A stretch of 64,000 nucleotides of DNA, taken from CALEUX01 sp037439945. GTDB lineage: Bacteria; Bacteroidota; Bacteroidia; Bacteroidales; Marinilabiliaceae. A program made the translations under genes and the position numbers. The stretch is from NCBI GenBank assembly GCA_037439945.1, contig JBBIVA010000001.1, forward strand, positions 34,443 to 98,442, written 5' to 3'. Of the stretch, positions 38,275-47,233 are shown one piece after another. Within the stretch, counting starts at the first letter, position 1; every line of letters begins with the position of its first letter. The notes under the pieces are model-generated. The model did not search any database, was not told the origin of the DNA, and saw nothing but the letters and a program-made list of their open reading frames with translations.

Positions 38275-39099
38275 ATGGTAAACCTGGGTATTAACGAAAT
38301 AAAGGAGTTAACAAAATCTATGAGGGATTATCCCAATATGGACTATACCGATTATTCCTTTTCGTTTTTAAAACGTAGGCTGGCCATGATTTTTTCAATT
38401 CTTAACATTAAAAGAAAAGAACAGTTTTTATCACTTCTTGGAAATGAGGACTCGCGGCATAAAATTATTTCTAATATGCTGGTTAATTCAACTGAAATGT
38501 TCCGCGATCCGGCAGTCTGGAGATTTTTAAGAGATAAAGTTATAAGTAATTTGCCCGAAAAATCAGTAATTTGGTTGCCATCAGAAAGCAGCGGAGAGGA
38601 GGCTTTTTCTATTTCAGTAATCCTTTATGAAAAATTTGTTTACTCAAATTTTTCAATTGTTTGCAGCAACCCATCAATTCATAAATGTAACCTTATTAAT
38701 CAGGGATTGCTTAATGGTGTAAATTTTGACCTTAACCATACCAATTATAAAAGGTTGGAGGAAAACGACAGTTACAATCAATATTTTACAAGAAAAAACA
38801 ATTACATTATTGTAAACGATAAACTTAAATTCAACATTCAGTGCAACCATGGAAATATTCAAAATACAATCCCATCGGGAAATATTTCTTTGATAATTTT
38901 CAGAAATAGTGCTATTTATTTAAACCACAGGCTCTCTGAAAAAATTTTCACTTTTTTATATGAAAACTTAATTCCGGGAGGTTTTTTAGTTATCGGTGTA
39001 AAAGAGCAACTGCCCGTTTCAGTGGCACAAAAAATGATTGTGGTTGATGAGTCAGAAAAAGTTTTTAGAAAACCCCATTTGCCGAACAATGGAATTTAA
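38275..39099 (+). CDS. degenerate CheR-like protein (copy 3)
   Basis: This 274-residue protein is related to copy 2 (YTDYSFSFLKRRLAMIF, FRDPAVWRFL) but has lost the cofactor site. The loop AGCSSGEE reads PSESSGEE, the ribose-binding Asp motif reads VCSNPSI, and CRNVLIYF reads FRNSAIYL. The frame is full length without stops, so it is probably kept for a non-enzymatic role such as binding or regulating the active CheR, or as a scaffold. It overlaps the following cheB-like gene. Confidence 0.82.
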   Translation: MVNLGINEIKELTKSMRDYPNMDYTDYSFSFLKRRLAMIFSILNIKRKEQFLSLLGNEDSRHKIISNMLVNSTEMFRDPAVWRFLRDKVISNLPEKSVIWLPSESSGEEAFSISVILYEKFVYSNFSIVCSNPSIHKCNLINQGLLNGVNFDLNHTNYKRLEENDSYNQYFTRKNNYIIVNDKLKFNIQCNHGNIQNTIPSGNISLIIFRNSAIYLNHRLSEKIFTFLYENLIPGGFLVIGVKEQLPVSVAQKMIVVDESEKVFRKPHLPNNGI

Positions 39100-39673
39100 C
39101 CTAAATAACCGACGGTTTAAGCTTATAGTAATGGGTGGTTCTGCAGGAAGTTTTTCTGTGGTGTCAAAAATATTGTCCCAAATTAATCCCCATTTTAAAA
39201 TTCCCATCGTTCTATCGCTTCATCGCTTAAAACATTTGCGTTCCGGGTTGGTAGAAACCCTAAGCTACAAATCGGTATTAACAATTATAGAGCCTCATGA
39301 TAAGGAAAAAATGACCGCGAATAATGTATATCTCGCCCCTTCGAATTATCATCTTTTTGTTGAAATCGATGGTACCTTTTCTTTATCAACTGAAGAGTCT
39401 CAAAACCACAGCAGGCCTTCAATTGATTATACATTATCTTCGGCTGCTTATGCTTTCAGACAAAATACCCTGGGTATTTTGTTAACCGGGGCAAACAAAG
39501 ACGGGTCAAAAGGGCTAAAGGAAATATCAGATAATTTGGGTTTTACAATTGTTCAGGACCCAAAAACATGTGATATTGATACAATGCCGCAGTCGGCCCT
39601 GCGGCTTTTTAAGCCCGATTTGGTTTTAACACCCGAACAGATTGTAGAATTTTTAAATAACCTGCCACAATGA
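39089..39673 (+). CDS. receiver-less CheB methylesterase
   Basis: The protein of about 194 residues is only a CheB catalytic domain: Ser in IVMGGSAGSFSVV, His in VLSLHRLKHL, and Asp in LLTGANKDGSKG, so the Ser-His-Asp triad is kept although the neighbouring motifs are loosened. It has no receiver domain and so cannot be switched on by CheA directly. The ATG at 39089 overlaps the previous gene by 11 bases, and the end overlaps the next gene by four, which points to coupled translation. Confidence 0.88.
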   Translation: MEFNLNNRRFKLIVMGGSAGSFSVVSKILSQINPHFKIPIVLSLHRLKHLRSGLVETLSYKSVLTIIEPHDKEKMTANNVYLAPSNYHLFVEIDGTFSLSTEESQNHSRPSIDYTLSSAAYAFRQNTLGILLTGANKDGSKGLKEISDNLGFTIVQDPKTCDIDTMPQSALRLFKPDLVLTPEQIVEFLNNLPQ

Positions 39674-40443
39674 TTTTTAAAAAATTAATAAATAAACCCT
39701 TTACCCATTGGGTATTTATGTTAGCAGGAGTTATTCTGATATTATCCTGTGTAAAATACATTCTATTGCCTGGCCGGCCTGAATCCGGATTTTATCTGTT
39801 TGAAGCAGTTGCCCTTTTACTGTTTCTAATATTGCTGTTCTTAACCGAAAAAGGATACCAAAACCTTAAACATAAAATTAGTTCGCTTGAAAAAAACAAC
39901 GAATTAGAAAAAAACCAGTTATACGATGATTACTTAAGAATTCAAAAACGATTATCTGTTTATGAACAAAAGGAAAATGAAAACAAGGAGCTTGAAATTC
40001 ATAAAGAAAAAATAATAAAGCTTATTTTTGACCGAAAACCGGATGATTATAAAAAATATAGTTTTTTGCATATCCTATCACAGGCAACCCAGGCCCTTGC
40101 AGCAATTATTTATACCGAAACAAAACCATCGGCAGGTTTTACCGTAAAAGAAACCTACGGTTTATCCGGAGATTATATTCCTGCCCCTTTTGCATTAGGC
40201 GAAGGTATTAATGGCCAGGTTGCTGTTGAAGGTTTACCGCTTTTAATTGAAAAAATTCCTGAAGATTATTTTCAAATTCACTCAGGACTTGGAGAGGCTA
40301 AACCCAAATACATATACTTATTACCAGTTATGAATGGTAATATTTGTGTAGCATTAATAGAATTAGCTACCTTTAATAAAAATGAAATAGAAAAAATCTG
40401 GAACCTCATATCAGGTTTAATTGTTGAAAAAGAAATTTTATAG
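39670..40443 (+). CDS. small membrane GAF domain protein
   Basis: The 257-residue protein has two membrane segments (about 12-32 and 40-62), a coiled coil (about 65-120) and a GAF domain with IPEDYFQIHSGLGEAKP near the middle, then ends. It has no output domain. The layout matches the first third of the proteins at 35527 and 40452, suggesting copies of one module. Its ATG overlaps the upstream stop (ATGA). It may form mixed dimers with the SpoIIE protein encoded eight bases later; that is inference. Confidence 0.8.
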   Translation: MIFKKLINKPFTHWVFMLAGVILILSCVKYILLPGRPESGFYLFEAVALLLFLILLFLTEKGYQNLKHKISSLEKNNELEKNQLYDDYLRIQKRLSVYEQKENENKELEIHKEKIIKLIFDRKPDDYKKYSFLHILSQATQALAAIIYTETKPSAGFTVKETYGLSGDYIPAPFALGEGINGQVAVEGLPLLIEKIPEDYFQIHSGLGEAKPKYIYLLPVMNGNICVALIELATFNKNEIEKIWNLISGLIVEKEIL

Positions 40444-40451
40444 CTTGTTTG

Positions 40452-43073
40452 ATGCCATCTTTTTTTAAAAATATCAGATTAAAAAATTGGAGAAAAGCAT
40501 TCTCAACCAAGGATATATCCTATACTCAAAAGTATTTGCTTTTTCCTTCGGTTTTTTTATTGTTGATATTTTCCTGGTCGGAGTTTTTGGCATTTAATAA
40601 TTTAAGCATCTCTGTTGTAAACATAATTTCACTTCATTCGCATCTTTTGGTTTGGTTAACCAACTTTTTAATTCTTTCAGTTCCGGTAGCATATATTCTT
40701 TATAAAAACTCTTTACAGGCAAAAACAGGTAAACTAAAAAAGGAAATTCGAAGCCTCAATGATAAAATTTTACTTAACGTTGATCTGGCCGATAAGCTAA
40801 AAAATGCCAGCTGGGATACTCTTCCCTCTGCTAACGGAGATATTTTGTCAAAATCTCTGTTGGATTTGGCAAAGTATATAATGGAAAGCAGGAAAAGAGA
40901 AGAAGAGCACAACTGGATTACCATTGGAAAAGATAAAATTTCAAATTTACTGAGAATATCACACAATCTTGAGGATTTATCAGTATCGGTTCTTAAAGAG
41001 ATAATAACTTACATGGGAGGAATTCAGGGGGCCTTTTATCTTTACCAAAACGGTTTCCTAAAAAGGAGCGCCATGTATGCCTACGGCCGGCGTCGTTTTG
41101 AGCAAAATTCAATCCCGGTAGGTAAAGGATTAATTGGGGCTGCTGCTTATGAAAAAGCTATTATTTTCAGATCTGAAATTCCGGATGATTATTTAACTAT
41201 AACTTCAGGATTGCTGGGGGAACAAAAACCTAAAAGCATACTTTTAATACCCTTATTGCAGGAAGATGATATACAGGGGGTTTTGGAAATTGCCTTTCTG
41301 GAAACACGAATTCCAGATTTTAAAACACTTTTTGCCGAAGAAGTTGGTTCAATTATTGGCCAAACCATTTACAACCTTAAAATTACCACCAGAACAGAGC
41401 TATTGCTTAAAGAGTCGCAGGAAATGACTGCAATTCTTAAACAAAACGAAGATCAACTGAAACGCAACGCCAAAGAAATGATTACAACCCAGGAAAAACT
41501 TGAGTGCAGTAATCAACTTCTTGAATCTCAAATACAAGAAGTGGCCAATTCTCAGAAAAAATTGGAAGCATTGTTAACAAATGCCTCTGAATTTATATCC
41601 ATTTACAACGAAAACCAGGAGCTACTATTTGAAAGCCCTTCAATAAAAAGAATTTTGGGCTACTCCGACTCAGACGTTGTTACAGGCATGAACCCTGAAG
41701 TATTAACCCCCCGCGGACTAAGGGCTATTAACCAATTGTTCCAGTTTTTAATTGATACACCTGGAGGGGAACAAACAGCACAATATACCTACCTAAGGAA
41801 AAACGGAGAAAAAATATTTCTGGAAACCAAAGGAAAAAATCTTTTACATGACCCTGCTATAAGGGGTATAATATTTAATACCCAGGATATTACCGAGAAA
41901 AAAAGAGCCGAAAAAGAAGAAAGAATGAAAAGCAGGATGCAAAGTTTATCAGAAAACTCACCTGATATGATTTTGCGCATCAACCTCTTTGGAAAACTGG
42001 TTTACGTTAATCCGGTTGTGGCAACATTTATTGATCTTCCGGCTCAGGAACTTATTAAAAAAAGAATATTTGATCTGGAAATTGACCCCAGGTTTATCGA
42101 ATTTATGCAGGATACCCTTGTTTCAATAAAAGATATTCAGCAACAAATTATTTCCGAAGTTGCCGTAACAACCAAAACAGGTGAACGCATTATGGAAATT
42201 AAAGCTATACCTGAGCTTGGAGAAGAAGGTGAATTGGAAACAATCCTTTTTGTTGCTCATGACATGACTGAGTTGAAAAAAATTGAACAGGAGATTAAAG
42301 AAAAAAACAAAAAAATATCAGATAGTATAAATTACGCCCAGCGAATCCAAACTTCCATATTACCTGATACAAGTTTGTTACAGGAGTTTTTTCCGAGATC
42401 GTTTATATTTTACAGGCCAAAAGATGTTGTTAGCGGAGACTTTCCATGGTTTTTTAGAAAAGATAATATTTTCTACATAGCAGCGGTTGACTGCACAGGC
42501 CATGGCGTTCCGGGCGCCCTGATTAGTTTTATAGGTCACTTTCTTTTAAACAATATAATTAGCGTTGACAATAACCTTTCGGCATCCCAAATTCTTGATA
42601 AACTACATCTTGAAGTAAGGAGTACCTTAAAACAGGACCAGGAAGGGGCAACTGGCCGTGATGGTATGGACCTGGCATTGTGCAAAATTGACCCGGACAA
42701 TAAAATTCTTGAATTTGCAGGGGCCCACCGACCATTATATTATTTAAAAAAAGGAGAATTAACAGAATACCAGGGTACTAGAAAGGGAATTGGAGGGATT
42801 CCCCTGGCAAAAAAAGTTGAAAATGATTTCGAAAATCACTCTATTAAATACCAAAAAGGTGATCAGATTTTTATATTCAGTGATGGATTACCCGACCAAA
42901 TAGGTGGTACTGAGCGAAAAAAATACCAGGCCCGTCGAATTAGAGAAGCATTAACAGTAAACAAGGAAACTTCAATGATGCAATTTTCAAAACATTTTTC
43001 AAAAGATTTCTACGATTGGCTGGGCGAGGAGAAACAAGTTGATGACGTACTTTTAATAGGAATTGAATTATAG
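40452..43073 (+). CDS. membrane GAF/PAS/SpoIIE serine phosphatase (SiaA/RsbU-like)
   Basis: This protein of about 873 residues has two membrane segments (about 28-48 and 66-85), a GAF domain (about 155-315, with IPDDYLTITSGLLGEQKP), a coiled coil, two PAS domains (about 365-600) and a C-terminal PP2C-type SpoIIE phosphatase. Phosphatase motifs are RPKDVVSGDFPWF, VDCTGHGVPGAL, GRDGMDLALCKID, IFIFSDGLPDQ and QVDDVLLIG, with the metal-binding aspartates kept. It is probably the phosphatase of the partner switch, acting on SiaC (or the STAS protein). I start at the ATG at 40452. Confidence 0.93.
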   Translation: MPSFFKNIRLKNWRKAFSTKDISYTQKYLLFPSVFLLLIFSWSEFLAFNNLSISVVNIISLHSHLLVWLTNFLILSVPVAYILYKNSLQAKTGKLKKEIRSLNDKILLNVDLADKLKNASWDTLPSANGDILSKSLLDLAKYIMESRKREEEHNWITIGKDKISNLLRISHNLEDLSVSVLKEIITYMGGIQGAFYLYQNGFLKRSAMYAYGRRRFEQNSIPVGKGLIGAAAYEKAIIFRSEIPDDYLTITSGLLGEQKPKSILLIPLLQEDDIQGVLEIAFLETRIPDFKTLFAEEVGSIIGQTIYNLKITTRTELLLKESQEMTAILKQNEDQLKRNAKEMITTQEKLECSNQLLESQIQEVANSQKKLEALLTNASEFISIYNENQELLFESPSIKRILGYSDSDVVTGMNPEVLTPRGLRAINQLFQFLIDTPGGEQTAQYTYLRKNGEKIFLETKGKNLLHDPAIRGIIFNTQDITEKKRAEKEERMKSRMQSLSENSPDMILRINLFGKLVYVNPVVATFIDLPAQELIKKRIFDLEIDPRFIEFMQDTLVSIKDIQQQIISEVAVTTKTGERIMEIKAIPELGEEGELETILFVAHDMTELKKIEQEIKEKNKKISDSINYAQRIQTSILPDTSLLQEFFPRSFIFYRPKDVVSGDFPWFFRKDNIFYIAAVDCTGHGVPGALISFIGHFLLNNIISVDNNLSASQILDKLHLEVRSTLKQDQEGATGRDGMDLALCKIDPDNKILEFAGAHRPLYYLKKGELTEYQGTRKGIGGIPLAKKVENDFENHSIKYQKGDQIFIFSDGLPDQIGGTERKKYQARRIREALTVNKETSMMQFSKHFSKDFYDWLGEEKQVDDVLLIGIEL

Positions 43074-43113
43074 TATTAATTTGGTAAATTTGACAAATTT
43101 TGAAATAAACACC

Positions 43114-43677
43114 ATGGAAAAGGAAAACCAAGGGTTTCTGGAGTTTGCCTATCAACTCTACAAAACCATGAAAACCAATGAAATTAATTTGGTTTATGAA
43201 GGTGAGGTTACCCAGGAAATAACCAAAACATTTACTTCCCTGACCGAAAAAAGCCTTTCAAAAAGCGCAGAATCTAATACCGTACAAAAAAAAGTATTCA
43301 ATGTTATGGTTGAGTGCCTGCAAAACATTAGTAAGCACGCTGATTCTTTAAATAATGAAGACGAAGAAAGAAGAGGCATTGTTATGGTTAGTAAAGGCGA
43401 TGACAGCTATAATATAATAACAGGTAACGTTATTAAAAATGAAAAAGTAGCTGATTTGAAGAAAAACCTTGAGCTCATTAACAGCCTCGACAAAGATGGC
43501 CTTTCTACTTTATTCAAACAACAAATTAAGGAAACTACTCTTTCTGAAAAAGGAGGCGCCGGACTTGGGCTTATTGATATTGCCAAAAAAACCGGAAGTA
43601 AGCTCACATACCAGTTTAAAGAGCTTAACCAAAATGTTTCATTTTTTATACTTACATCAACAATTAAAAGAAACTGA
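43114..43677 (+). CDS. siaB: SiaB family protein kinase
   Basis: The protein of about 187 residues fits the SiaB/DUF6272 family: YEGEVTQEITKTFTSL, the N-box-like NVMVECLQNISKHAD and a G-box-like KGGAGLGLIDIAKKTG. In Pseudomonas, SiaB phosphorylates SiaC, opposed by the SiaA phosphatase. The neighbours here, a SpoIIE phosphatase before and SiaC after, give the same set. I start at the ATG at 43114; the longer frame from 43063 overlaps the phosphatase gene. Confidence 0.9.
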   Translation: MEKENQGFLEFAYQLYKTMKTNEINLVYEGEVTQEITKTFTSLTEKSLSKSAESNTVQKKVFNVMVECLQNISKHADSLNNEDEERRGIVMVSKGDDSYNIITGNVIKNEKVADLKKNLELINSLDKDGLSTLFKQQIKETTLSEKGGAGLGLIDIAKKTGSKLTYQFKELNQNVSFFILTSTIKRN

Positions 43678-43691
43678 CTAACAATATTGCC

Positions 43692-44072
43692 ATGAATATT
43701 ATAAATATCAAAGGTACTGATGATACACCAAACGTAACCCTGGATAAAAACAAGGGATTGTTTGAAATTTCCGGCAGGTCGCTTCCGGAAGACGTAAATA
43801 TGTTTTATGAACAAATTTTGGATTGGATTGATAAATACGCAGAAAATCCAAACGATAAAACTGTATTTAATTTCAAACTAGAGTATTTTAATACTGCCTC
43901 TTCCAAAGTTATTCTTGATATTCTTCTTAAATTTGAAGAGATTGTTGAAAAAGGGAAAGAAGTAGTTATAAAATGGCATTATCACGAAGACGAAGAAGAT
44001 ATGCTTGAAGCCGGAGAAGAATATGCCGACATAGTTGAAATACCTTTTGATTACGTGGTTTATAACCAATAA
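43692..44072 (+). CDS. siaC: SiaC family (DUF1987) regulatory phosphoprotein
   Basis: This 126-residue protein matches DUF1987: IKGTDDTPNVTLDKNKGLFE, ISGRSLPEDVNMFY, NFKLEYFNTASSKVIL and the acidic HYHEDEEDMLEAGEEYAD. Thr68 lies in the FNTASSK motif at the same residue number as the phosphorylated Thr of Pseudomonas SiaC. There SiaC activates the cyclase SiaD when unphosphorylated. No SiaD or other GGDEF protein is in this window, so its target is open; the ABC transporter encoded 30 bases later is one candidate. Confidence 0.93.
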   Translation: MNIINIKGTDDTPNVTLDKNKGLFEISGRSLPEDVNMFYEQILDWIDKYAENPNDKTVFNFKLEYFNTASSKVILDILLKFEEIVEKGKEVVIKWHYHEDEEDMLEAGEEYADIVEIPFDYVVYNQ

Positions 44073-44102
44073 TAAATTATTAATTGTTCTTGTATTTATT
44101 AA

Positions 44103-47100
44103 ATGAGTGAGGAAATTCTAAAGGCCCTGATGCAATTGTTTGGTTTGTTAACCAAGCAGGATGGCGGTGTTGAATCAAATGAAACCGAATTTGTTCGCTC
44201 CTTTCTAAAACAGCAGCTTAACACAGAAGCCGTTGAAGAGTACTTTTCCCTTTTTTTAAAATATACCGACGAAGAAAATAAAAACAATTCGGGAGATGAA
44301 AATGGTAAGGTACAACTTACCTCTATGAAAGATTCTGTCAGAATTCTTGGAATTTGCAAAAAAATTAACAAACAGTTAAACCGTGAGCAAAAAGTAGTTG
44401 TTCTTGTTCGCTTGTATGAGCTCATTAGCATGGACATGAAGCTTACCGATCAACGAATGGCCATTATTAATACTGTTGCAGATGTTTTTAAATTACCCAA
44501 AAATGAAGTCTCATCAATTGAAGCATTTATTCTTCAGAATGATACCAACCAATTGGTTTATCCTGAAATTTTGTTGGCAAATGACAGCGCCCCCGATGAA
44601 ATAAAGGTAAAACATATTGCTACCCACGGATTACACGGATCGGTAATTGTTTTAAATGTTAAAAGTGCCGATCTCTATTTTATGAGGTACAATGGCGATC
44701 AGGATGTTTTTTTAAATGGCCTGGTAATTAATAATAAAAGAATATATCTGTTCCCTAAAGGAAGTTTTATCCGGGTCCCGATAGGAAAACCAATTTACTA
44801 TACTGACATCGTCAGTCGATTTTTGGCCGATGATAATTCGCCCAAAATCAGCTACGAAGTAAAAAATGTTGGTTATCAGTTCAAATCAGGTGATATTGGT
44901 TTAAGAAACATTAATATTTCAGAAGAACAGGGACGCCTGATTGGTGTAATGGGAGCATCCGGGGCAGGGAAAACAACTCTCTTAAATGTTTTATCGGGAA
45001 TTGAAAAACCAACCCAGGGTGAAGTTCTGATAAATAATTTTAACCTCCATACCAATAAAGAGGAGCTTAACGGAGTAATAGGGCTTATACCGCAGGACGA
45101 CCTGCTTATTGAAGAACTTACCGTTTTTGATAACCTTTATTATAATGCCAAATTATGTTTCAAAGATAAGGGCGAAGAAGAGCTTAAATCATTGGTTAAC
45201 GAAACTCTTCAAAACCTTGGTTTATTTGAACGCCGAAATTTAAAGGTTGGATCACCATTAAATAAAATGATTAGCGGCGGTCAACGAAAAAGACTAAATA
45301 TTGCCCTGGAACTTATTCGTCAGCCTTCTGTACTATTTGTAGATGAGCCAACATCGGGGCTCTCCTCGCGCGATTCTGAAAATGTTATGAATCTTTTGCG
45401 GGAGCTGGCCTTAAAAGGAAAGCTGATATTTGTTGTAATTCACCAACCATCATCAGACATTTATAAAATGTTTGATAAAATGTTCATCCTTGATACAGGG
45501 GGCTACCCTGTTTATTACGGCAATCCGGGCGAGTCCCTGATTTATTTTAAACAACTTGATGCTCAAATTAACAGCGATCAGGGTGAATGCCCAACATGCG
45601 GTAATTTAAATCCGGAGCTGATTTTCAATATTATTGATGCCAATGTTATTGATGAATATGGTAACTACACCAATAAAAGGAAAATTATTCCGGAAGAGTG
45701 GTATAGACATTACGAAAATACGCATACAATTCCACGGGTAAAAACAGTAAAAACCCCTCCCCCTAAAAGTTTGAATATACCCTCATGGCTTAACCAGTTT
45801 AAGATTTATACTTTACGCGATTTCTATGCTAAAATAAGTAATACACAATATATTGCCCTTAACCTGTTAGAAGCACCTCTTTTAGGCTTTATACTTGCCT
45901 ACCTGGTTCGGTACATTGCCGACCCCACCTCAAGTATTTATATTTTCAGGGAAAATGAAAATATTCCACCCTATATTTTTATGGGAATTGTGGTTGCCTT
46001 GTTTTTTGGCTTAATAATTAGTGCTGAAGAAATTTTCAAGGATGCAAAAATATTAAAAAGAGAATCGTTTTTAAATTTAAGCCGCTCAAGTTACCTGGCT
46101 TCAAAAATTTTATTGCTTTTTACAATTTCAGCAATTCAAATGATCCTGTTCGTATTAGTGGCAAATTCAATACTTGGGATTAAGGATATGTATTTCGAAT
46201 TCTGGCTGGCATTATTTTCTATATCAGCCTTTGCGAATATTCTGGGGCTTATTTTATCAGCATCTTTTAACTCAATTGTAACCATATATATTCTTATACC
46301 TTTGGTAATGATTCCACAAATGGTACTTGGCGGGGCTATGTTTACGTTCGACAAACTTAATAAAAACTTTACCAATGTTGATAAAGTTCCGGCCGTTGCT
46401 GAGTTAATGCCATCAAGATATGTTTATGAAGGTTTAATTGTTCACCAGTATAAGCATAACAATTTTAAAAGAAACTTTTTTGATATAGAATTACAAGAGA
46501 GTAAAAGTGATTTTAAGCAGGTTCATTATTTAACCGAATTGCGCCAGATATTAAACGAATGTTCTGTTCATGTTATTGATGAAAAGCCCTTATCAGATAA
46601 AGCATTTGCGAATAATCTCTTATTAATTCAAAATGAGATTTCAAAAGAAATGAAAAGAGTTCCCGGCTTGGAATTTAAATTTTTGGATAAAATAACCCCA
46701 ACTGATTTTAATTCGGGAATAGCATCTGCTGTTGATAAATACCTAAACGGCCTTTTAAATTATTACAGGGGGGTGTTTACAAAGGCCAACACCATGAAAG
46801 ACCGTTTTATTAGTACCAATTTAAACCAGGACCCTGATCGTTTTAACAGAATTAAGGACGACTATTTTAATGAAAGTATTTCATCAATTGTTCGTAAGGA
46901 GTTTGAAAAAAACAAGATTTTAAGGCAGGGAAACCATCTTGTACAGATGATTGACCCAATTTATCAGATCCCGGAACCGTCAGGTTTTTTTTCATTTCGC
47001 ACACACTTTTTTGCTCCTGTAAAACATCTTGGTGGAATGTTTTTTGAAACCTTATGGTTTAATTTAACCATGGTATGGATTTTGACTGCTATTATGTACA

Positions 47101-47171
47101 TTGCCCTTTATTTTGACCTTCTGAAAAAAGGCTTAAAACTTATGGAATCAATTAAATGGCGCAAAAAGTAA
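44103..47171 (+). CDS. ABCG-like transporter with TerB-like and FHA-like N-terminal regions
   Basis: The 1022-residue protein has a TerB-like helical region (about 1-145, with acidic motifs KQDGG and SMDMKLTD), a beta-rich FHA-like region (about 155-235), an ABC ATPase (Walker A GASGAGKT 284-291, signature SGGQ 391-394, Walker B LFVDE 411-415, switch His447), a CPTCGN linker, membrane segments between about 585 and 750, a long soluble insertion (about 770-970) and a last membrane segment near 985-1008. ATPase-then-membrane order is the ABCG type. The substrate is unknown. It directly follows SiaC, and the N-terminal regions could receive the signal. Confidence 0.88.
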   Translation: MSEEILKALMQLFGLLTKQDGGVESNETEFVRSFLKQQLNTEAVEEYFSLFLKYTDEENKNNSGDENGKVQLTSMKDSVRILGICKKINKQLNREQKVVVLVRLYELISMDMKLTDQRMAIINTVADVFKLPKNEVSSIEAFILQNDTNQLVYPEILLANDSAPDEIKVKHIATHGLHGSVIVLNVKSADLYFMRYNGDQDVFLNGLVINNKRIYLFPKGSFIRVPIGKPIYYTDIVSRFLADDNSPKISYEVKNVGYQFKSGDIGLRNINISEEQGRLIGVMGASGAGKTTLLNVLSGIEKPTQGEVLINNFNLHTNKEELNGVIGLIPQDDLLIEELTVFDNLYYNAKLCFKDKGEEELKSLVNETLQNLGLFERRNLKVGSPLNKMISGGQRKRLNIALELIRQPSVLFVDEPTSGLSSRDSENVMNLLRELALKGKLIFVVIHQPSSDIYKMFDKMFILDTGGYPVYYGNPGESLIYFKQLDAQINSDQGECPTCGNLNPELIFNIIDANVIDEYGNYTNKRKIIPEEWYRHYENTHTIPRVKTVKTPPPKSLNIPSWLNQFKIYTLRDFYAKISNTQYIALNLLEAPLLGFILAYLVRYIADPTSSIYIFRENENIPPYIFMGIVVALFFGLIISAEEIFKDAKILKRESFLNLSRSSYLASKILLLFTISAIQMILFVLVANSILGIKDMYFEFWLALFSISAFANILGLILSASFNSIVTIYILIPLVMIPQMVLGGAMFTFDKLNKNFTNVDKVPAVAELMPSRYVYEGLIVHQYKHNNFKRNFFDIELQESKSDFKQVHYLTELRQILNECSVHVIDEKPLSDKAFANNLLLIQNEISKEMKRVPGLEFKFLDKITPTDFNSGIASAVDKYLNGLLNYYRGVFTKANTMKDRFISTNLNQDPDRFNRIKDDYFNESISSIVRKEFEKNKILRQGNHLVQMIDPIYQIPEPSGFFSFRTHFFAPVKHLGGMFFETLWFNLTMVWILTAIMYIALYFDLLKKGLKLMESIKWRKK

Positions 47172-47233
47172 CTTTTTATTTTTCATAATAGTATAAAAGA
47201 GAATATTTTGAAAACTTAATAAACCGTTTTGTC

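Noticed and set aside
38275..39099. Calling the degenerate CheR a pseudogene
   Set aside because: The frame is intact, full length and tightly packed with overlap to the next gene, so a kept function is more likely.
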